From Clostridia bacterium (GTDB taxonomy: Bacteria; Bacillota; Clostridia; Oscillospirales; Acutalibacteraceae), in NCBI GenBank assembly GCA_017625435.1, contig JAGAKX010000038.1, forward strand, positions 1-64,000: DNA of 64,000 nucleotides, read 5' to 3'. Position 1 is the first letter of the stretch. Each line of letters begins with the position of its first letter. Below, in pieces: positions 40,970-49,780 of the stretch. Made by a program: the position numbers and the translations under genes. The notes under the pieces are model-generated. The model saw nothing but the letters and a program-made list of their open reading frames with translations, did not search any database and was not told where the DNA came from.

Positions 40970-40992
40970 GTAAACAGCACTTTATTGTTTAC
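40970..40992. promoter_or_regulatory. Inverted repeat in the divergent LuxR intergenic region
   Basis: GTAAACA (40970-40976) and TGTTTAC (40986-40992) form a 7+7 bp palindrome with a 9 bp spacer. A second imperfect palindrome, TTCAATC-TC-GATTGAG, lies near 41039-41055. Both are plausible LuxR-type binding sites for one or both flanking regulators. The 251 bp region has no gene. Confidence 0.5.
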
Positions 40993-41113
40993 CTGTTGTC
41001 TGTTTTACTTTTTCATTATAACAAAGAAAAAGTAAAAGTTCAATCTCGATTGAGTTTTTCTACCAGTTTGAACAGAAAAACTACCCGTATTGACTAAAAA
41101 AGGAGTGATGCCG

Positions 41114-41392
41114 ATGAACAGAGTAACTGACGAAAAGACACATTTTTTTGACTATATGGAGCTTTTGAATCGGGAATTCAAAATGCTGAAGGAAAAATAT
41201 CCGGAGCTTGGTGAATTATCCCACAGAGAGCTGGAAGTATTTCTGCTGCTTATGTCAGATAAAACACAGAAACAGATAGCCGAGGAACTGTTTGTTTCAG
41301 CCTCTGCCATTCATTTTCATACAAAAAATATCTATAAAAAGCTGAGTATATCCGGCAGAAAGCAGCTCCTTATTAAGTACAGTAATATTTGA
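41114..41392 (+). CDS. Small LuxR-type DNA-binding regulator
   Basis: A 92-residue protein; ATG 41114 has AAAGGAG 8 bp upstream, other ATG/TTG starts upstream sit on or before that site. After about 30 coil-rich residues comes a GerE HTH (LSHRELEVFLLLMSDKTQKQIAEELFVSASAIHFHTKNIYKKL). It has no receiver or sensor domain. It is the first gene of a same-strand series with two zinc-ribbon proteins and the large repeat protein, which it may regulate. Confidence 0.85.
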   Translation: MNRVTDEKTHFFDYMELLNREFKMLKEKYPELGELSHRELEVFLLLMSDKTQKQIAEELFVSASAIHFHTKNIYKKLSISGRKQLLIKYSNI

Positions 41393-41405
41393 AGGAGGTT
41401 TTTAT

Positions 41406-42254
41406 ATGGGATTTCTTGAACGTGCAATAAGGCGCGGTATCAGCGAGGGCATCGGGAAAGCAGTCGGTAATGCAATAAATCAGGCAATTGAGCCAAAGGC
41501 CACGGAGCTTGTGAACAGAACAGCCGCAAGGCTTGATGAGGCGACATACAAGCCATCGGGAAACGGTGCCGCCGGTGCAAGTGCACAGGGAGCATTTGCA
41601 AATCTTGAGCGTGCCGCTATGGATTTTGCAACCAAGCAGGCAGAGAATCTGAAAATATGCTCTCATTGCGGAGAGTCCGCTCCTTCTTCGCAGAAATTCT
41701 GTCAGTCCTGCGGAAGTGCTTTACCTGAATTGACAGTTGCCGAGACATCAAAATGCCCGTCCTGCGGCAAACAGAACAATATCGGTACAAAATTCTGTAC
41801 GGATTGCGGAACTAAGCTTCCGTCAGCCGTAATGGAGGAAGAGGCTCACAGGAGAGAGCTTGCAGAGATTTCTGCACAATGGCAGGAAAAATTGTCACAG
41901 TATCCCGAGTGGAGTTTCGGCGGAGAAAATCTTTATATAGATGAATATGACGGATATATTGTTTTCGGTGCCGATTTCAGAAATAATGCCGGTGCTGCAA
42001 GAAATGCCTTTGAGCAGTACCGCAGTATGGCAAAGCAGAACGGCTTCAGACCTGCAGGTCAGTACCCCACAGATGACCATTTATATAAAATGACAGGCTC
42101 CGTTTGTTATCATATTGATTTTGAGCATAGCTTTGAAAGCGGAAGCTGTCAGGTGTCTTTGGGATTTATGACCGGTGAGCCCACAGGCGGCTTCAATTAT
42201 GTAAAACCCGAGCCTCAGAAGCCTATTGGCTTAAGAGATATTTTCAAATTTTAA
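41406..42254 (+). CDS. Double zinc-ribbon protein
   Basis: A 282-residue protein: an amphipathic N terminus (FLERAIRRGISEGIGKAVGNAI), two zinc ribbons (CSHCGESAPSSQKFCQSCG at about 85-103 and CPSCGKQNNIGTKFCTDCG at about 117-135), and a C-terminal domain of about 120 residues rich in aromatic residues with no recognised fold. GAAGGAGG precedes the ATG. It lies 13 bp after the LuxR gene, so the two are in one operon. Function unknown; such ribbons often mediate protein contacts in membrane-proximal assemblies. Confidence 0.8.
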   Translation: MGFLERAIRRGISEGIGKAVGNAINQAIEPKATELVNRTAARLDEATYKPSGNGAAGASAQGAFANLERAAMDFATKQAENLKICSHCGESAPSSQKFCQSCGSALPELTVAETSKCPSCGKQNNIGTKFCTDCGTKLPSAVMEEEAHRRELAEISAQWQEKLSQYPEWSFGGENLYIDEYDGYIVFGADFRNNAGAARNAFEQYRSMAKQNGFRPAGQYPTDDHLYKMTGSVCYHIDFEHSFESGSCQVSLGFMTGEPTGGFNYVKPEPQKPIGLRDIFKF

Positions 42255-42275
42255 TTGTCAGAGGAGGAATTAACT

Positions 42276-42773
42276 ATGAGTATGTGTTCTAACTGTTCAG
42301 CTGTGCTTGAAGAGGGCTTGAAATTCTGCCCGAATTGCGGTGCGGCGGTGGTGGTAAAGGTTAATGAACCTGCCGAAGCTGAAGAGACAAAAAATGCTCA
42401 AAACGGCTTTGAAACTGCAGTTTCAGAAAAAATCAGTCACTTAAACGACACAAAGGATGATACGGACAGCTTTGATAAGGCTGATATCGAAAAAAATAAG
42501 GTAATGGCAGTTCTTGCATACATTATATTCCTGATTCCTCTTTTTGCGGCAAAGGATTCACCCTTTGCAAGATTCCACACAAATCAGGGATTGCTTCTTG
42601 TTATTGCCGCTGTAATTTTATCTGTCATTGCTGCAATTCCCGTCATCGGTTGGATAATTGCTCCCGTTATCGGTATTGCTGTAACCGTGCTTGCAGTTAT
42701 CGGCATATTGAATGCTCTTAACGGCAAAGCAAAAGAGCTTCCCTTAATAGGAAAATTCAGGATTCTTAAGTGA
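42276..42773 (+). CDS. Zinc-ribbon membrane protein (DUF4870/Tic20-like)
   Basis: A 165-residue protein; ATG 42276 follows GAGGAGGAATT. It opens with a zinc ribbon (CSNCSAVLEEGLKFCPNCG), then an acidic linker and a membrane domain from about residue 75 with three helices and the motif FARFHTNQGLLLVIAA, typical of DUF4870/Tic20-like proteins. The C-terminal KAKELPLIGKFRILK also fits. Function unknown; it shares the operon with the double zinc-ribbon gene. Confidence 0.85.
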   Translation: MSMCSNCSAVLEEGLKFCPNCGAAVVVKVNEPAEAEETKNAQNGFETAVSEKISHLNDTKDDTDSFDKADIEKNKVMAVLAYIIFLIPLFAAKDSPFARFHTNQGLLLVIAAVILSVIAAIPVIGWIIAPVIGIAVTVLAVIGILNALNGKAKELPLIGKFRILK

Positions 42774-42810
42774 GGCTCCTCATTAGTTTTAAGAAAGGAA
42801 AAAACAGATT

Positions 42811-45471
42811 ATGAAAAAGACGCTATTGGTAATATTTTCCGTTTTAATGCTTATTGCCGTGCTTGCTGTGTCGTCTTCGGCTTATACCGTTGATACGGCA
42901 ACAAGCCTTCCCAAACCTACAGAGACTCCGGAAATCTACTATATTGCAAACGATGCCGGGGATGACGGTGATTATGTAAGGGCATACTATATCAATTCCG
43001 AAGAAATTGTAAATATGCAAAGGGAAATCTCTGCTCTGGGTGAAGAAGCATATCTTAAAAAATACGGCTTCAATATAGACACGGAGGAAGAATCCTGGGA
43101 TTCTGCAAGCATTAGTTTTTATGTTCAGTTTGCTTATTCCTTTGATAATGTAAACTGGATAAACGACAGCGATTATGCGGATTACGACGATACCAACTGG
43201 CTTCCTTCCAGTATATATGATTACGACAGCTCACAGTATACATATTATAATCTGCCTAATACAGACGGTACATACTATTGGTTTGAATATGCACGGATTT
43301 TTGATCTTGCAACATTTTACGAGTGGAATTTCAGCAACCATGCACAGCTTGCTTCAAATATGACTCAGGGAAAAGCCTTCAGAACAAATGTAAATGACGA
43401 GGATACAGGCTACAGCGTAAACTTCAACAATGAAACTCTTTATGTTAAAGCCAGGTACCGTCTGTGGTATTATACCCGCGTTGGCGGAGTTGGAAGCTAC
43501 CACGTATTTTATTCTCCCTGGTCTGAAACTGTTTCCTACAACAATACCTCCAAGGGGCTTACCTATGAAATGCCTGCTGAAGGAAATATCAATGAAGCTC
43601 CCGCATTAAAGCATATCAGAACAAAAAAATCAGGCGATTCATCATATTATCTTGTATCAATAGATTATCCCGACACATTAAAAAGAGCAGGAGCAGCCGC
43701 AGATGCTGCTTACCGTAATTGTGATGATGAGTATGATATTTTCCTTGATGATGATTTTTATTGGGACAGAACTCTACAGCTTGAATTCAGGGTGAATGAC
43801 GGTCAGTGGTATGAATATACATCCACGTGGCCCGGTAATTCTGATTATGAATTTGCTAATTATTGGATATCCGAATTCTTTGAGGATGAAGGAATTGCCT
43901 ATGAGCAGGGTGACACCGTTTATCTTCGTGCAAGAGTTATTATCGGTGATTATGATTACGGTGACTACGGTAAGGTGCCGGGTGATGCGTGCTATTGGGT
44001 ATCGCAGTATTCAGAGCCCATTGTAATTCCTCTTGACGGATATTACAGGATTAATTATGTCCTTAACGGCGGTGACTTTGACTACAGCGCAGAAATATTA
44101 AGACAGTTTACCGAAGAATCAACCGTAGTTATTGACCTTACAAGTGCCGATTATACTCCCACCCGTTACGGCTATAAATTTGAGGGTTGGTACACAACCG
44201 AGGATTTCGCAGAGGGAACCAAGATAACAAGCATTGATACATCTGCAGAAACGAACCACAGAGTTTATGCAAAATGGTCTGCAACGGAATATAATGTAAC
44301 CTATGTTCCCGGTACGAAGAGATATGTATATAACCCCAATCCTTCCCTTGTAACAACCTATATGGATAACGAGGTGCTTGAAGCTCCCTCCTGCTCGGGA
44401 CTTACCTTCCTCGGCTGGTACACAACAGCTGATTTTAAGGCAGGAACCGAAATTACGGAAATAAAGTGCTCGGAGCTTACAGGCGACATAACATTATATA
44501 TGAAGTGGAATATTCCTACATATACCGTTACTTATGTATTGAACGGCGGAACGAATGCCCCTGAAAATCCCACAAGCTTTACTGTTGATATTGAGGATGA
44601 AGAAGACTATATCAATATAAAGGCCCCCACAATGAAGGGTATGATTTTTGACGGCTGGTATTATTATGAAGATTTCTCAAGCGCACTTACAAAAACCGAA
44701 AACGGCTACAATATGCACCGCTACGGACATAATATCACCCTTTATGCAAAATGGATTAGAGGCAGATATGACATAGTTTATGTTCAGCCCGAGGTGCATA
44801 AGAATGTGTCTAATCCGAATCCCACGCAGTATACCTACGGGGATACGGTGAAGCTTCAGGCTTTATCAGACACGGGTTATACCTTCGGCGGATGGTTCAC
44901 CGATGCCGCATTTACCAAAAAGGCTGCCGATATTACCGCAACGGATGAGGGCGCAAGAACCTTCTATGCAAAGTGGACAGAAAATGTTTACAATATAGTT
45001 TATGTTCACGATACAATTGCCGCACTTACTCCTCCTGCAAATAAAATCAATAATAGCAATCCCGCTACAAGAAAATATACTCAGAAGGTAACTCTTACCG
45101 CACCCTACACGGGAGACGGCATATTTGAATTCAAGGGCTGGTATAATAACGTTAATTTCCAGGGCAATGCCGTAACCGAAATTGCAGCAAACAAGGCGGA
45201 GCATACAACCCTTTATGCAAAATGGTTTGTATATCAGTGGGGTGACATTGACCTTGACGGTACAGTTTCCGCTGGTGATGCAAGACTTGCCCTGAGACAT
45301 GCCGTAGGTCTTGAAAAAATTGAAGGCAAGGGCTTCTATTGGGGTGATATCACTTACAGCGATAATGCAATCTCAGCAGCCGATGCAAGACTGATTTTAA
45401 GAATGTCTGTAGGTCTTGATTCTGCAGAATCCCTGCAGCTTCCCGAAATTCCGCCGGCACTAAAAAAATAA
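42811..45471 (+). CDS. Secreted InlB-repeat protein with C-terminal dockerin
   Basis: An 886-residue exported protein (signal peptide MKKTLLVIFSVLMLIAVLAV, cleavage near SSA-Y). Residues about 20-405 are a beta-rich, Tyr/Asp-rich region without a recognised family. About 410-805 comprise five Listeria-Bacteroides (InlB_B/Flg_new) repeats, each with the GWY/GWF motif and ending in YAKW or YMKW. The C terminus is a type I dockerin with two duplicated segments (DIDLDGTVSAGDARLALRHAVG; DITYSDNAISAADARLILRM), the second lacking one canonical calcium-binding Asp. It is likely displayed through a cohesin-bearing scaffold encoded elsewhere. Fourth gene of the LuxR-led series. Confidence 0.88.
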   Translation: MKKTLLVIFSVLMLIAVLAVSSSAYTVDTATSLPKPTETPEIYYIANDAGDDGDYVRAYYINSEEIVNMQREISALGEEAYLKKYGFNIDTEEESWDSASISFYVQFAYSFDNVNWINDSDYADYDDTNWLPSSIYDYDSSQYTYYNLPNTDGTYYWFEYARIFDLATFYEWNFSNHAQLASNMTQGKAFRTNVNDEDTGYSVNFNNETLYVKARYRLWYYTRVGGVGSYHVFYSPWSETVSYNNTSKGLTYEMPAEGNINEAPALKHIRTKKSGDSSYYLVSIDYPDTLKRAGAAADAAYRNCDDEYDIFLDDDFYWDRTLQLEFRVNDGQWYEYTSTWPGNSDYEFANYWISEFFEDEGIAYEQGDTVYLRARVIIGDYDYGDYGKVPGDACYWVSQYSEPIVIPLDGYYRINYVLNGGDFDYSAEILRQFTEESTVVIDLTSADYTPTRYGYKFEGWYTTEDFAEGTKITSIDTSAETNHRVYAKWSATEYNVTYVPGTKRYVYNPNPSLVTTYMDNEVLEAPSCSGLTFLGWYTTADFKAGTEITEIKCSELTGDITLYMKWNIPTYTVTYVLNGGTNAPENPTSFTVDIEDEEDYINIKAPTMKGMIFDGWYYYEDFSSALTKTENGYNMHRYGHNITLYAKWIRGRYDIVYVQPEVHKNVSNPNPTQYTYGDTVKLQALSDTGYTFGGWFTDAAFTKKAADITATDEGARTFYAKWTENVYNIVYVHDTIAALTPPANKINNSNPATRKYTQKVTLTAPYTGDGIFEFKGWYNNVNFQGNAVTEIAANKAEHTTLYAKWFVYQWGDIDLDGTVSAGDARLALRHAVGLEKIEGKGFYWGDITYSDNAISAADARLILRMSVGLDSAESLQLPEIPPALKK

Positions 45472-45495
45472 GCTTATAAACCCTTAACTGCAATC

Positions 45496-45538
45496 AAAAC
45501 CATCGGTTAAATTAATGAACCGGTGGTTTTGGTTTTAT
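45496..45538. terminator. Terminator between dockerin protein and CarD-like genes
   Basis: AAAACCATCGGTT (45496-45508) pairs with AACCGGTGGTTTT (45518-45530) with one mismatch/wobble, then GGTTTTATTT. The genes converge on it. Confidence 0.8.
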
Positions 45539-46042
45539 TTACGTATTCTTATAATATATTCGCCTGATATATTCGCCAACATTTTCTTTGGGAATCCCGA
45601 GAATAAAGGAAAATTCCTCGGAGATAATCTTTTCGGCAGTTTTCAGTGCCGTTTCATCAGCAATACGGAGTTTTTTTGCTTGCTCTGCAAGTTCTTTTTT
45701 CTTTTCTTCTATACATTTTATCATTTCGAGAATCTTTTTTCTGTCACCGTCAGACAGAATTTTTTCAAATAAATCGCTTCTTGTTTTGCCGTCCTCAAGC
45801 CATTCAAGCTTATTGCCGGATTCCAAAAGCTTTAGAATTTCTTCTGCCGTAGGGAGTGCTTTCAGCTTTTCTTCGGCAGTTTTGTTTGTTAAGGGAATAT
45901 ACACGGAAGAAGACGGATTATATACCGGCTTCAGTACAAAGTAGTCGTTTCTTTTGGTGCCTACCTTCATATTCTTCTGTATTTCCTTAACTAAGCATAT
46001 TCCGTATTTTTCGTGAATCACATAGGTGCCGATTGTGAGCAT
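45539..46042 (-). CDS. CarD/TRCF-type RNA-polymerase-interacting regulator
   Basis: A 167-residue protein whose N-terminal 60 residues match the CarD_CdnL_TRCF domain (IGTYVIHEKYGICLVKEIQ, YFVLKPVYNPSSSVYIPL), which binds the RNA polymerase beta subunit. The C-terminal part is helical and charged, as in other CarD-like proteins that bind DNA at the promoter upstream edge. Such proteins stabilise or destabilise open complexes genome-wide. It is divergent from the spoIIIA operon. Confidence 0.87.
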   Translation of the reverse strand: MLTIGTYVIHEKYGICLVKEIQKNMKVGTKRNDYFVLKPVYNPSSSVYIPLTNKTAEEKLKALPTAEEILKLLESGNKLEWLEDGKTRSDLFEKILSDGDRKKILEMIKCIEEKKKELAEQAKKLRIADETALKTAEKIISEEFSFILGIPKENVGEYIRRIYYKNT

Positions 46043-46172
46043 TTTTATACCTTCTCTTCATTTGATTAATATATTTTATCATAAAAATCAGATTAATGTC
46101 ATAGGCGTAATTAACAAAATATCAATCATCAGAAATCAGCAGAATTGCACATATATATTTATCGGACAAAGG

Positions 46173-46201
46173 TCATATCCCGGGACAAGTGTGCATAGAA
46201 T
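46173..46201 (+). promoter_or_regulatory. Sigma-E-type promoter of the spoIIIA operon
   Basis: TCATATC (46173-46179), 14 bp spacer, CATAGAAT (46194-46201). These fit the B. subtilis sigma-E consensus (KMATATT, 14-15 bp, CATACAHT) at 6/7 and 7/8 positions. The start codon is 19 bp beyond the -10 box. Confidence 0.8.
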
Positions 46202-46219
46202 GTGACAGAAGGTGAAAAA

Positions 46220-47200
46220 ATGAATGAGCTTTTAAGGGACGTGCTGAAAATTATGCCGTCGGGGCTTAAAAAGCCCTTGTCTCTTGCCTTTGAAGATGCG
46301 GACGGTATTTATGAGGTAAGGATGATTTGCGGTGAGTCCGTTTATCTCGTGACGGAAAAGGGGACAATGTTTCTTGACGAAAACGGAAATTTGTCACGGG
46401 TGTTCCCCTTAAACGCTCTTAAGCCCACAGCTTCCGAGCTTAGTGAAATAACCGACAGAAGCATAGGATATTCGGGCTTTTTCCGTGAAAACGAGCTGAA
46501 AAACGGCTATATCACCTATTCCCGTGGCATCAGAATCGGTCTTTGCGGCGAAGTGGCTTCCGAAAACGGTACAATAGGAAGAATTACCTCTCTTAATATA
46601 CGTATTCCTTATTACGGAAAAGCACATACGGATACGGATTTCGGAGAGCTTCTCTCCTTTTCCTCGGGTCTTCTCATTGCAAGTGCACCGGGAGGCGGAA
46701 AAACCACTCTTCTTCGGGAAATTGCAGAAAGGCTGTCCCGTGGCTTCGGGGGAGAGTATCCCAAGGTCTGTGTAGTTGACGAAAGAGGGGAGCTGACGGC
46801 AGGCAGAAGTCCCGGTCCCTGTGCCGACGTCATAAAGGGAATGAAAAAGGCGGATGCAATTCTGCACGCAGTAAGGCTTCTTTCACCCCGTTACATAATC
46901 TGTGACGAAATAGGCTCTTATGATGAAACAAAAAGCATACTTCAGGGGCTTAATTCCGGTGTATCCTTTATTGCATCAATTCACGCAGGGGATGTTTCTT
47001 CTCTTGTAAGAAGACAGCAGTTCAGGATTCTTTTTTCGGAAAACGTCTTCGATAAAGCGGTATTTCTTTCCCTCTCGGAACCGGGAAGAATTACTGCACA
47101 ATATTCTTACGGGGAGCTTTTATATGAAATTCGCAGGTCTTGTGAGCCTTTGTACGGCAATAGCCCTTTCGGGGCTTTATCTTTCGTTTCTTCAGAATAA
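46220..47200 (+). CDS. spoIIIAA: Stage III sporulation protein AA (ATPase)
   Basis: A 326-residue secretion-type ATPase: Walker A SAPGGGKTTLLRE (about 156-168), VVDERGELTAG, a Walker B-like YIICDEIGSYDE and SFIASIHAGDV. In the SpoIIIA-SpoIIQ feeding channel it is the mother-cell motor. ATG 46220 follows AGAAGGTG; an upstream GTG (46202) lies within the promoter region. The operon is expressed in the mother cell after engulfment begins. Its 3' end overlaps spoIIIAB by 77 bp. Confidence 0.96.
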   Translation: MNELLRDVLKIMPSGLKKPLSLAFEDADGIYEVRMICGESVYLVTEKGTMFLDENGNLSRVFPLNALKPTASELSEITDRSIGYSGFFRENELKNGYITYSRGIRIGLCGEVASENGTIGRITSLNIRIPYYGKAHTDTDFGELLSFSSGLLIASAPGGGKTTLLREIAERLSRGFGGEYPKVCVVDERGELTAGRSPGPCADVIKGMKKADAILHAVRLLSPRYIICDEIGSYDETKSILQGLNSGVSFIASIHAGDVSSLVRRQQFRILFSENVFDKAVFLSLSEPGRITAQYSYGELLYEIRRSCEPLYGNSPFGALSFVSSE

Positions 47201-47630
47201 AAGACTTAGACTTCTGAGGGACATCTCTGCCTTTTTTACGGAAATGGGGGAGATGGGAGGTACGGGCATTTCGGATTTCAGGGAAATTTTCATAAGTCTT
47301 TCGGAAAAGGAAAAATACAGACATCTTACCTTTATAAAAACGGTGCTTTCCCGTTATGACAGCGGAGAAAACCTGAAGGAGATATGGGAGTGCGAGGTGC
47401 AGGCTTTTTGTCCCTTTTACATAAAACCCGACTTAAGAAGCCTTCTTTTGTCCTTTTCCGATGTTTTCGGAAGGTGCCCGAGAGAAAGCTTTATAAAGAA
47501 GTGTGAGGCTTTTTCTTCCCTTGCCCGGAAGCTTCTTTCGGAGGAGGAAAAGCGGTATGAGAAAAACCGCAGTATGCCTGTGTATTCGGGTGTTCTCGCG
47601 GCTGCTGCCGTGTTCTTTATTTTTTCTTAA
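47124..47630 (+). CDS. spoIIIAB: Stage III sporulation protein AB
   Basis: A 168-residue protein with an N-terminal helix (KFAGLVSLCTAIALSGLYLS), a helical cytosolic domain resembling the GspF-type platform (RLLRDISAFFTEMGEMG) and a C-terminal helix (VYSGVLAAAAVFFIFS). GGGGAGC precedes ATG 47124. The overlap with spoIIIAA is unusually long, 77 bp, but the N-terminal helix is needed, so I keep this start. Confidence 0.92.
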   Translation: MKFAGLVSLCTAIALSGLYLSFLQNKRLRLLRDISAFFTEMGEMGGTGISDFREIFISLSEKEKYRHLTFIKTVLSRYDSGENLKEIWECEVQAFCPFYIKPDLRSLLLSFSDVFGRCPRESFIKKCEAFSSLARKLLSEEEKRYEKNRSMPVYSGVLAAAAVFFIFS

Positions 47631-47633
47631 GGG

Positions 47634-47837
47634 GTGAACGGTACGGATATAGAAATCATTTTCAAGGTTGCCGCCGTGGGACTTATTGTTGCGGTGCTGA
47701 ATCAAGTGCTCACCCGTTCGGGGCGGGATGAATATACAATGATAACCACTCTGGCAGGCCTTGTTATTGTCATTATGATGGTGCTTCCCTATGTGGGAAC
47801 AATGTTTTCTTACGTCAGGAGCGTGTTTGACCTTTGA
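47634..47837 (+). CDS. spoIIIAC: Stage III sporulation protein AC
   Basis: A 67-residue protein with two membrane helices: IIFKVAAVGLIVAVLNQVLTRSGRDEY followed by MITTLAGLVIVIMMVLPYVG, the SpoIIIAC signature. Starts with GTG, TTAAGGG upstream overlapping the spoIIIAB end. It is a small membrane component of the feeding channel. Confidence 0.94.
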   Translation: MNGTDIEIIFKVAAVGLIVAVLNQVLTRSGRDEYTMITTLAGLVIVIMMVLPYVGTMFSYVRSVFDL

Positions 47838-48223
47838 TGTCTAAAATTGCGGGAATTGTGCTGACGGAGCTGCTTGTTTATTCTCTGCTTCGCCAGTATA
47901 AGCCTGAGCTTGCCGTGTTTTCGGGGCTGGGAGCGGCGGCGGTGCTTATTTTTGTTGTGGGGGATGAATTAAGGGATACCTTAGGCTTCTTCGACAGCCT
48001 TTTTTCCTCGGGAGGAGCCTCGTCCCTTTACATAAGCGTACTTATAAAGGTGCTGGGGATAACTCTTGTTACGCAGGTGCTTTCCGATATGTGCCGTGAC
48101 AGCGGAGATTCTGCCGCCGCAACAAAGCTTGAATTTGCAGGAAAAATAATAATAACGGCAGTAAGCCTTCCCGTTATAAAGGGCTTCGTGTCGTATGTGG
48201 CAGGATTGGTAAACGGTGTATGA
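47837..48223 (+). CDS. spoIIIAD: Stage III sporulation protein AD
   Basis: A 128-residue membrane protein with about four helices: KIAGIVLTELLVYSLLRQYKPELA, then AAVLIFVV, SLYISVLIKVLGITLVTQVLSDMCRDSGD and FAGKIIITAVSLPVIKGFV, all SpoIIIAD hallmarks. ATG 47837 overlaps the spoIIIAC stop (TGATG). Resembles the C-terminal half of SpoIIIAC/FliQ-type channel proteins. Confidence 0.94.
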   Translation: MSKIAGIVLTELLVYSLLRQYKPELAVFSGLGAAAVLIFVVGDELRDTLGFFDSLFSSGGASSLYISVLIKVLGITLVTQVLSDMCRDSGDSAAATKLEFAGKIIITAVSLPVIKGFVSYVAGLVNGV

Positions 48224-49311
48224 AAAGGACGGCTGTAATTTTAATCTGTGTTATTTTTCTTTTCTTCTTTTCCGTGACAGCAAGGGCATCGGAGGTCTAC
48301 GGTGAGATTTTTGATTTTTTCTCTGATGATGCCCTTTCTCTTCTCAGGGATTTCGGCATAAATACGGACGGGCAGGGTGATTTCTTTGACATTACCCCCG
48401 AAAAGGCGCTGAGCACGGTATGGGAGCTTTTTACAAAGGGCTTTTCCGATATTTTCCGTGCAGGGCTTATGTCGCTGACTCTCATTATTGTGACATCTCT
48501 CTTTTCGGGATTTTTCCCCGAGGGCGGAAATCTTTTCTTTATGGGAAAAAGTGTGGCGGTAATGACGGTTATGTTTTCCGCAGTCAGCTTTACGGGTGAG
48601 ATTTTCTCCGAATGTGTATCGGCTCTTCTTATGACAAGAAATTTTATGCTGACCCTTATTCCCGTATTCACGGGTGTTGTTGCCGTATCGGGAAACCCTG
48701 CTCTGGCAGTCAGCTTCAATTCAATTGTTTTTGCTTTCGGTGAGGGAATTGCCCTTCTTTTCGGAAATGTGGTTCCCGTAATGTCCGCGGTTCTGGTAGC
48801 AGTTTGCTCCGCAGGGGCAATAAACCCCTATATGAAGCTTCAGGGAATAGGGCGGACGCTTTCACGGGCAATTACTATGCTTATGGCATTTGTTGCAGGT
48901 ATTTTTGTGGCTGTTCTGTCAGTACGGGGTGTAATTGCAGGGGCTGCCGACTCCGTTACAATAAGGGGCTTCCGTTTTCTTATCGGCAATACCGTGCCCG
49001 TAGTAGGCTCTGCCATAGGTGAGGCGCTGAATTCGGTTGTTGCAGGGATTGGGCTTATAAAAAGCACCGTGGGAATGCTCGGTATTATGGGTATTACCGT
49101 TATAAATCTTCCGGTGCTTGCGAACATAATTCTGTGGAAAGGAGCGCTTTTCGTTATGGGTGTTACGGCAGATATTACGGGAAACGGTGAAATAAAGGGC
49201 TTTACGGAAAATTTAAGCGGTGTCATTTCCGTTATTACGGGAGCCTTGTGCTTCGTGTCCCTGGTGTTTATTCTCAGTATTGCCATAATCCTTACGGTCA
49301 GCAGGTCTTAA
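48220..49311 (+). CDS. spoIIIAE: Stage III sporulation protein AE
   Basis: A 363-residue polytopic membrane protein with signal-like N terminus and seven or more helices. Conserved segments: GFSDIFRAGLMSLTLIIVTSLFSGF, SGNPALAVSFNSIVFAFGEG and FRFLIGNTVPVVGSAIGEALNSVVAG. It forms part of the channel membrane complex. Its ATG overlaps the spoIIIAD stop (ATGA). Confidence 0.95.
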   Translation: MKRTAVILICVIFLFFFSVTARASEVYGEIFDFFSDDALSLLRDFGINTDGQGDFFDITPEKALSTVWELFTKGFSDIFRAGLMSLTLIIVTSLFSGFFPEGGNLFFMGKSVAVMTVMFSAVSFTGEIFSECVSALLMTRNFMLTLIPVFTGVVAVSGNPALAVSFNSIVFAFGEGIALLFGNVVPVMSAVLVAVCSAGAINPYMKLQGIGRTLSRAITMLMAFVAGIFVAVLSVRGVIAGAADSVTIRGFRFLIGNTVPVVGSAIGEALNSVVAGIGLIKSTVGMLGIMGITVINLPVLANIILWKGALFVMGVTADITGNGEIKGFTENLSGVISVITGALCFVSLVFILSIAIILTVSRS

Positions 49312-49312
49312 T

Positions 49313-49780
49313 ATGGCAGAGCTTAAAAACTGGGGGCTTCTGCTTCTTTTTCTCAGCGCCGGAAGTCTTATCTATTGCTTTTTACTGCCCTCGGGCACGG
49401 TATCAAAAACTGCAAAATCCGTTATAAGTGTTGTTCTGATGTCACTTGTTTTTCTTCCCTTATTCTCCGCCTTCGGTAATATGAATTCCGATGATTTCGG
49501 ACTTTCGGGGGAATATGAAACGGAAAACTACGATTATTTTCTTGAAGAAAGCGTAAGAACTGCCGCCGAAGAGGTAATAAGGACAACTGTCAGAAAATTT
49601 ACGGCAGTACCTTATAAAACGGAAATTTTTATTAATAAAACCGAAGACGGCAGCATAAATATTGAATATGTAGGTATTACCTTTGAAGCAAAACCGCAGT
49701 TTGAGGAAAAGCTGGGGGATGCACTTTATGAGGCTCTTGGGATAATACCCGATATCAGGGTGGAATTGACAGATGAATAA
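49313..49780 (+). CDS. spoIIIAF: Stage III sporulation protein AF
   Basis: A 155-residue protein with two N-terminal helices (about 7-25 and 33-52) and an extracytoplasmic ring-building-like domain at the C terminus. Sequence is weakly conserved in the family; assignment rests on position between AE and AG, size, and topology. Confidence 0.9.
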   Translation: MAELKNWGLLLLFLSAGSLIYCFLLPSGTVSKTAKSVISVVLMSLVFLPLFSAFGNMNSDDFGLSGEYETENYDYFLEESVRTAAEEVIRTTVRKFTAVPYKTEIFINKTEDGSINIEYVGITFEAKPQFEEKLGDALYEALGIIPDIRVELTDE

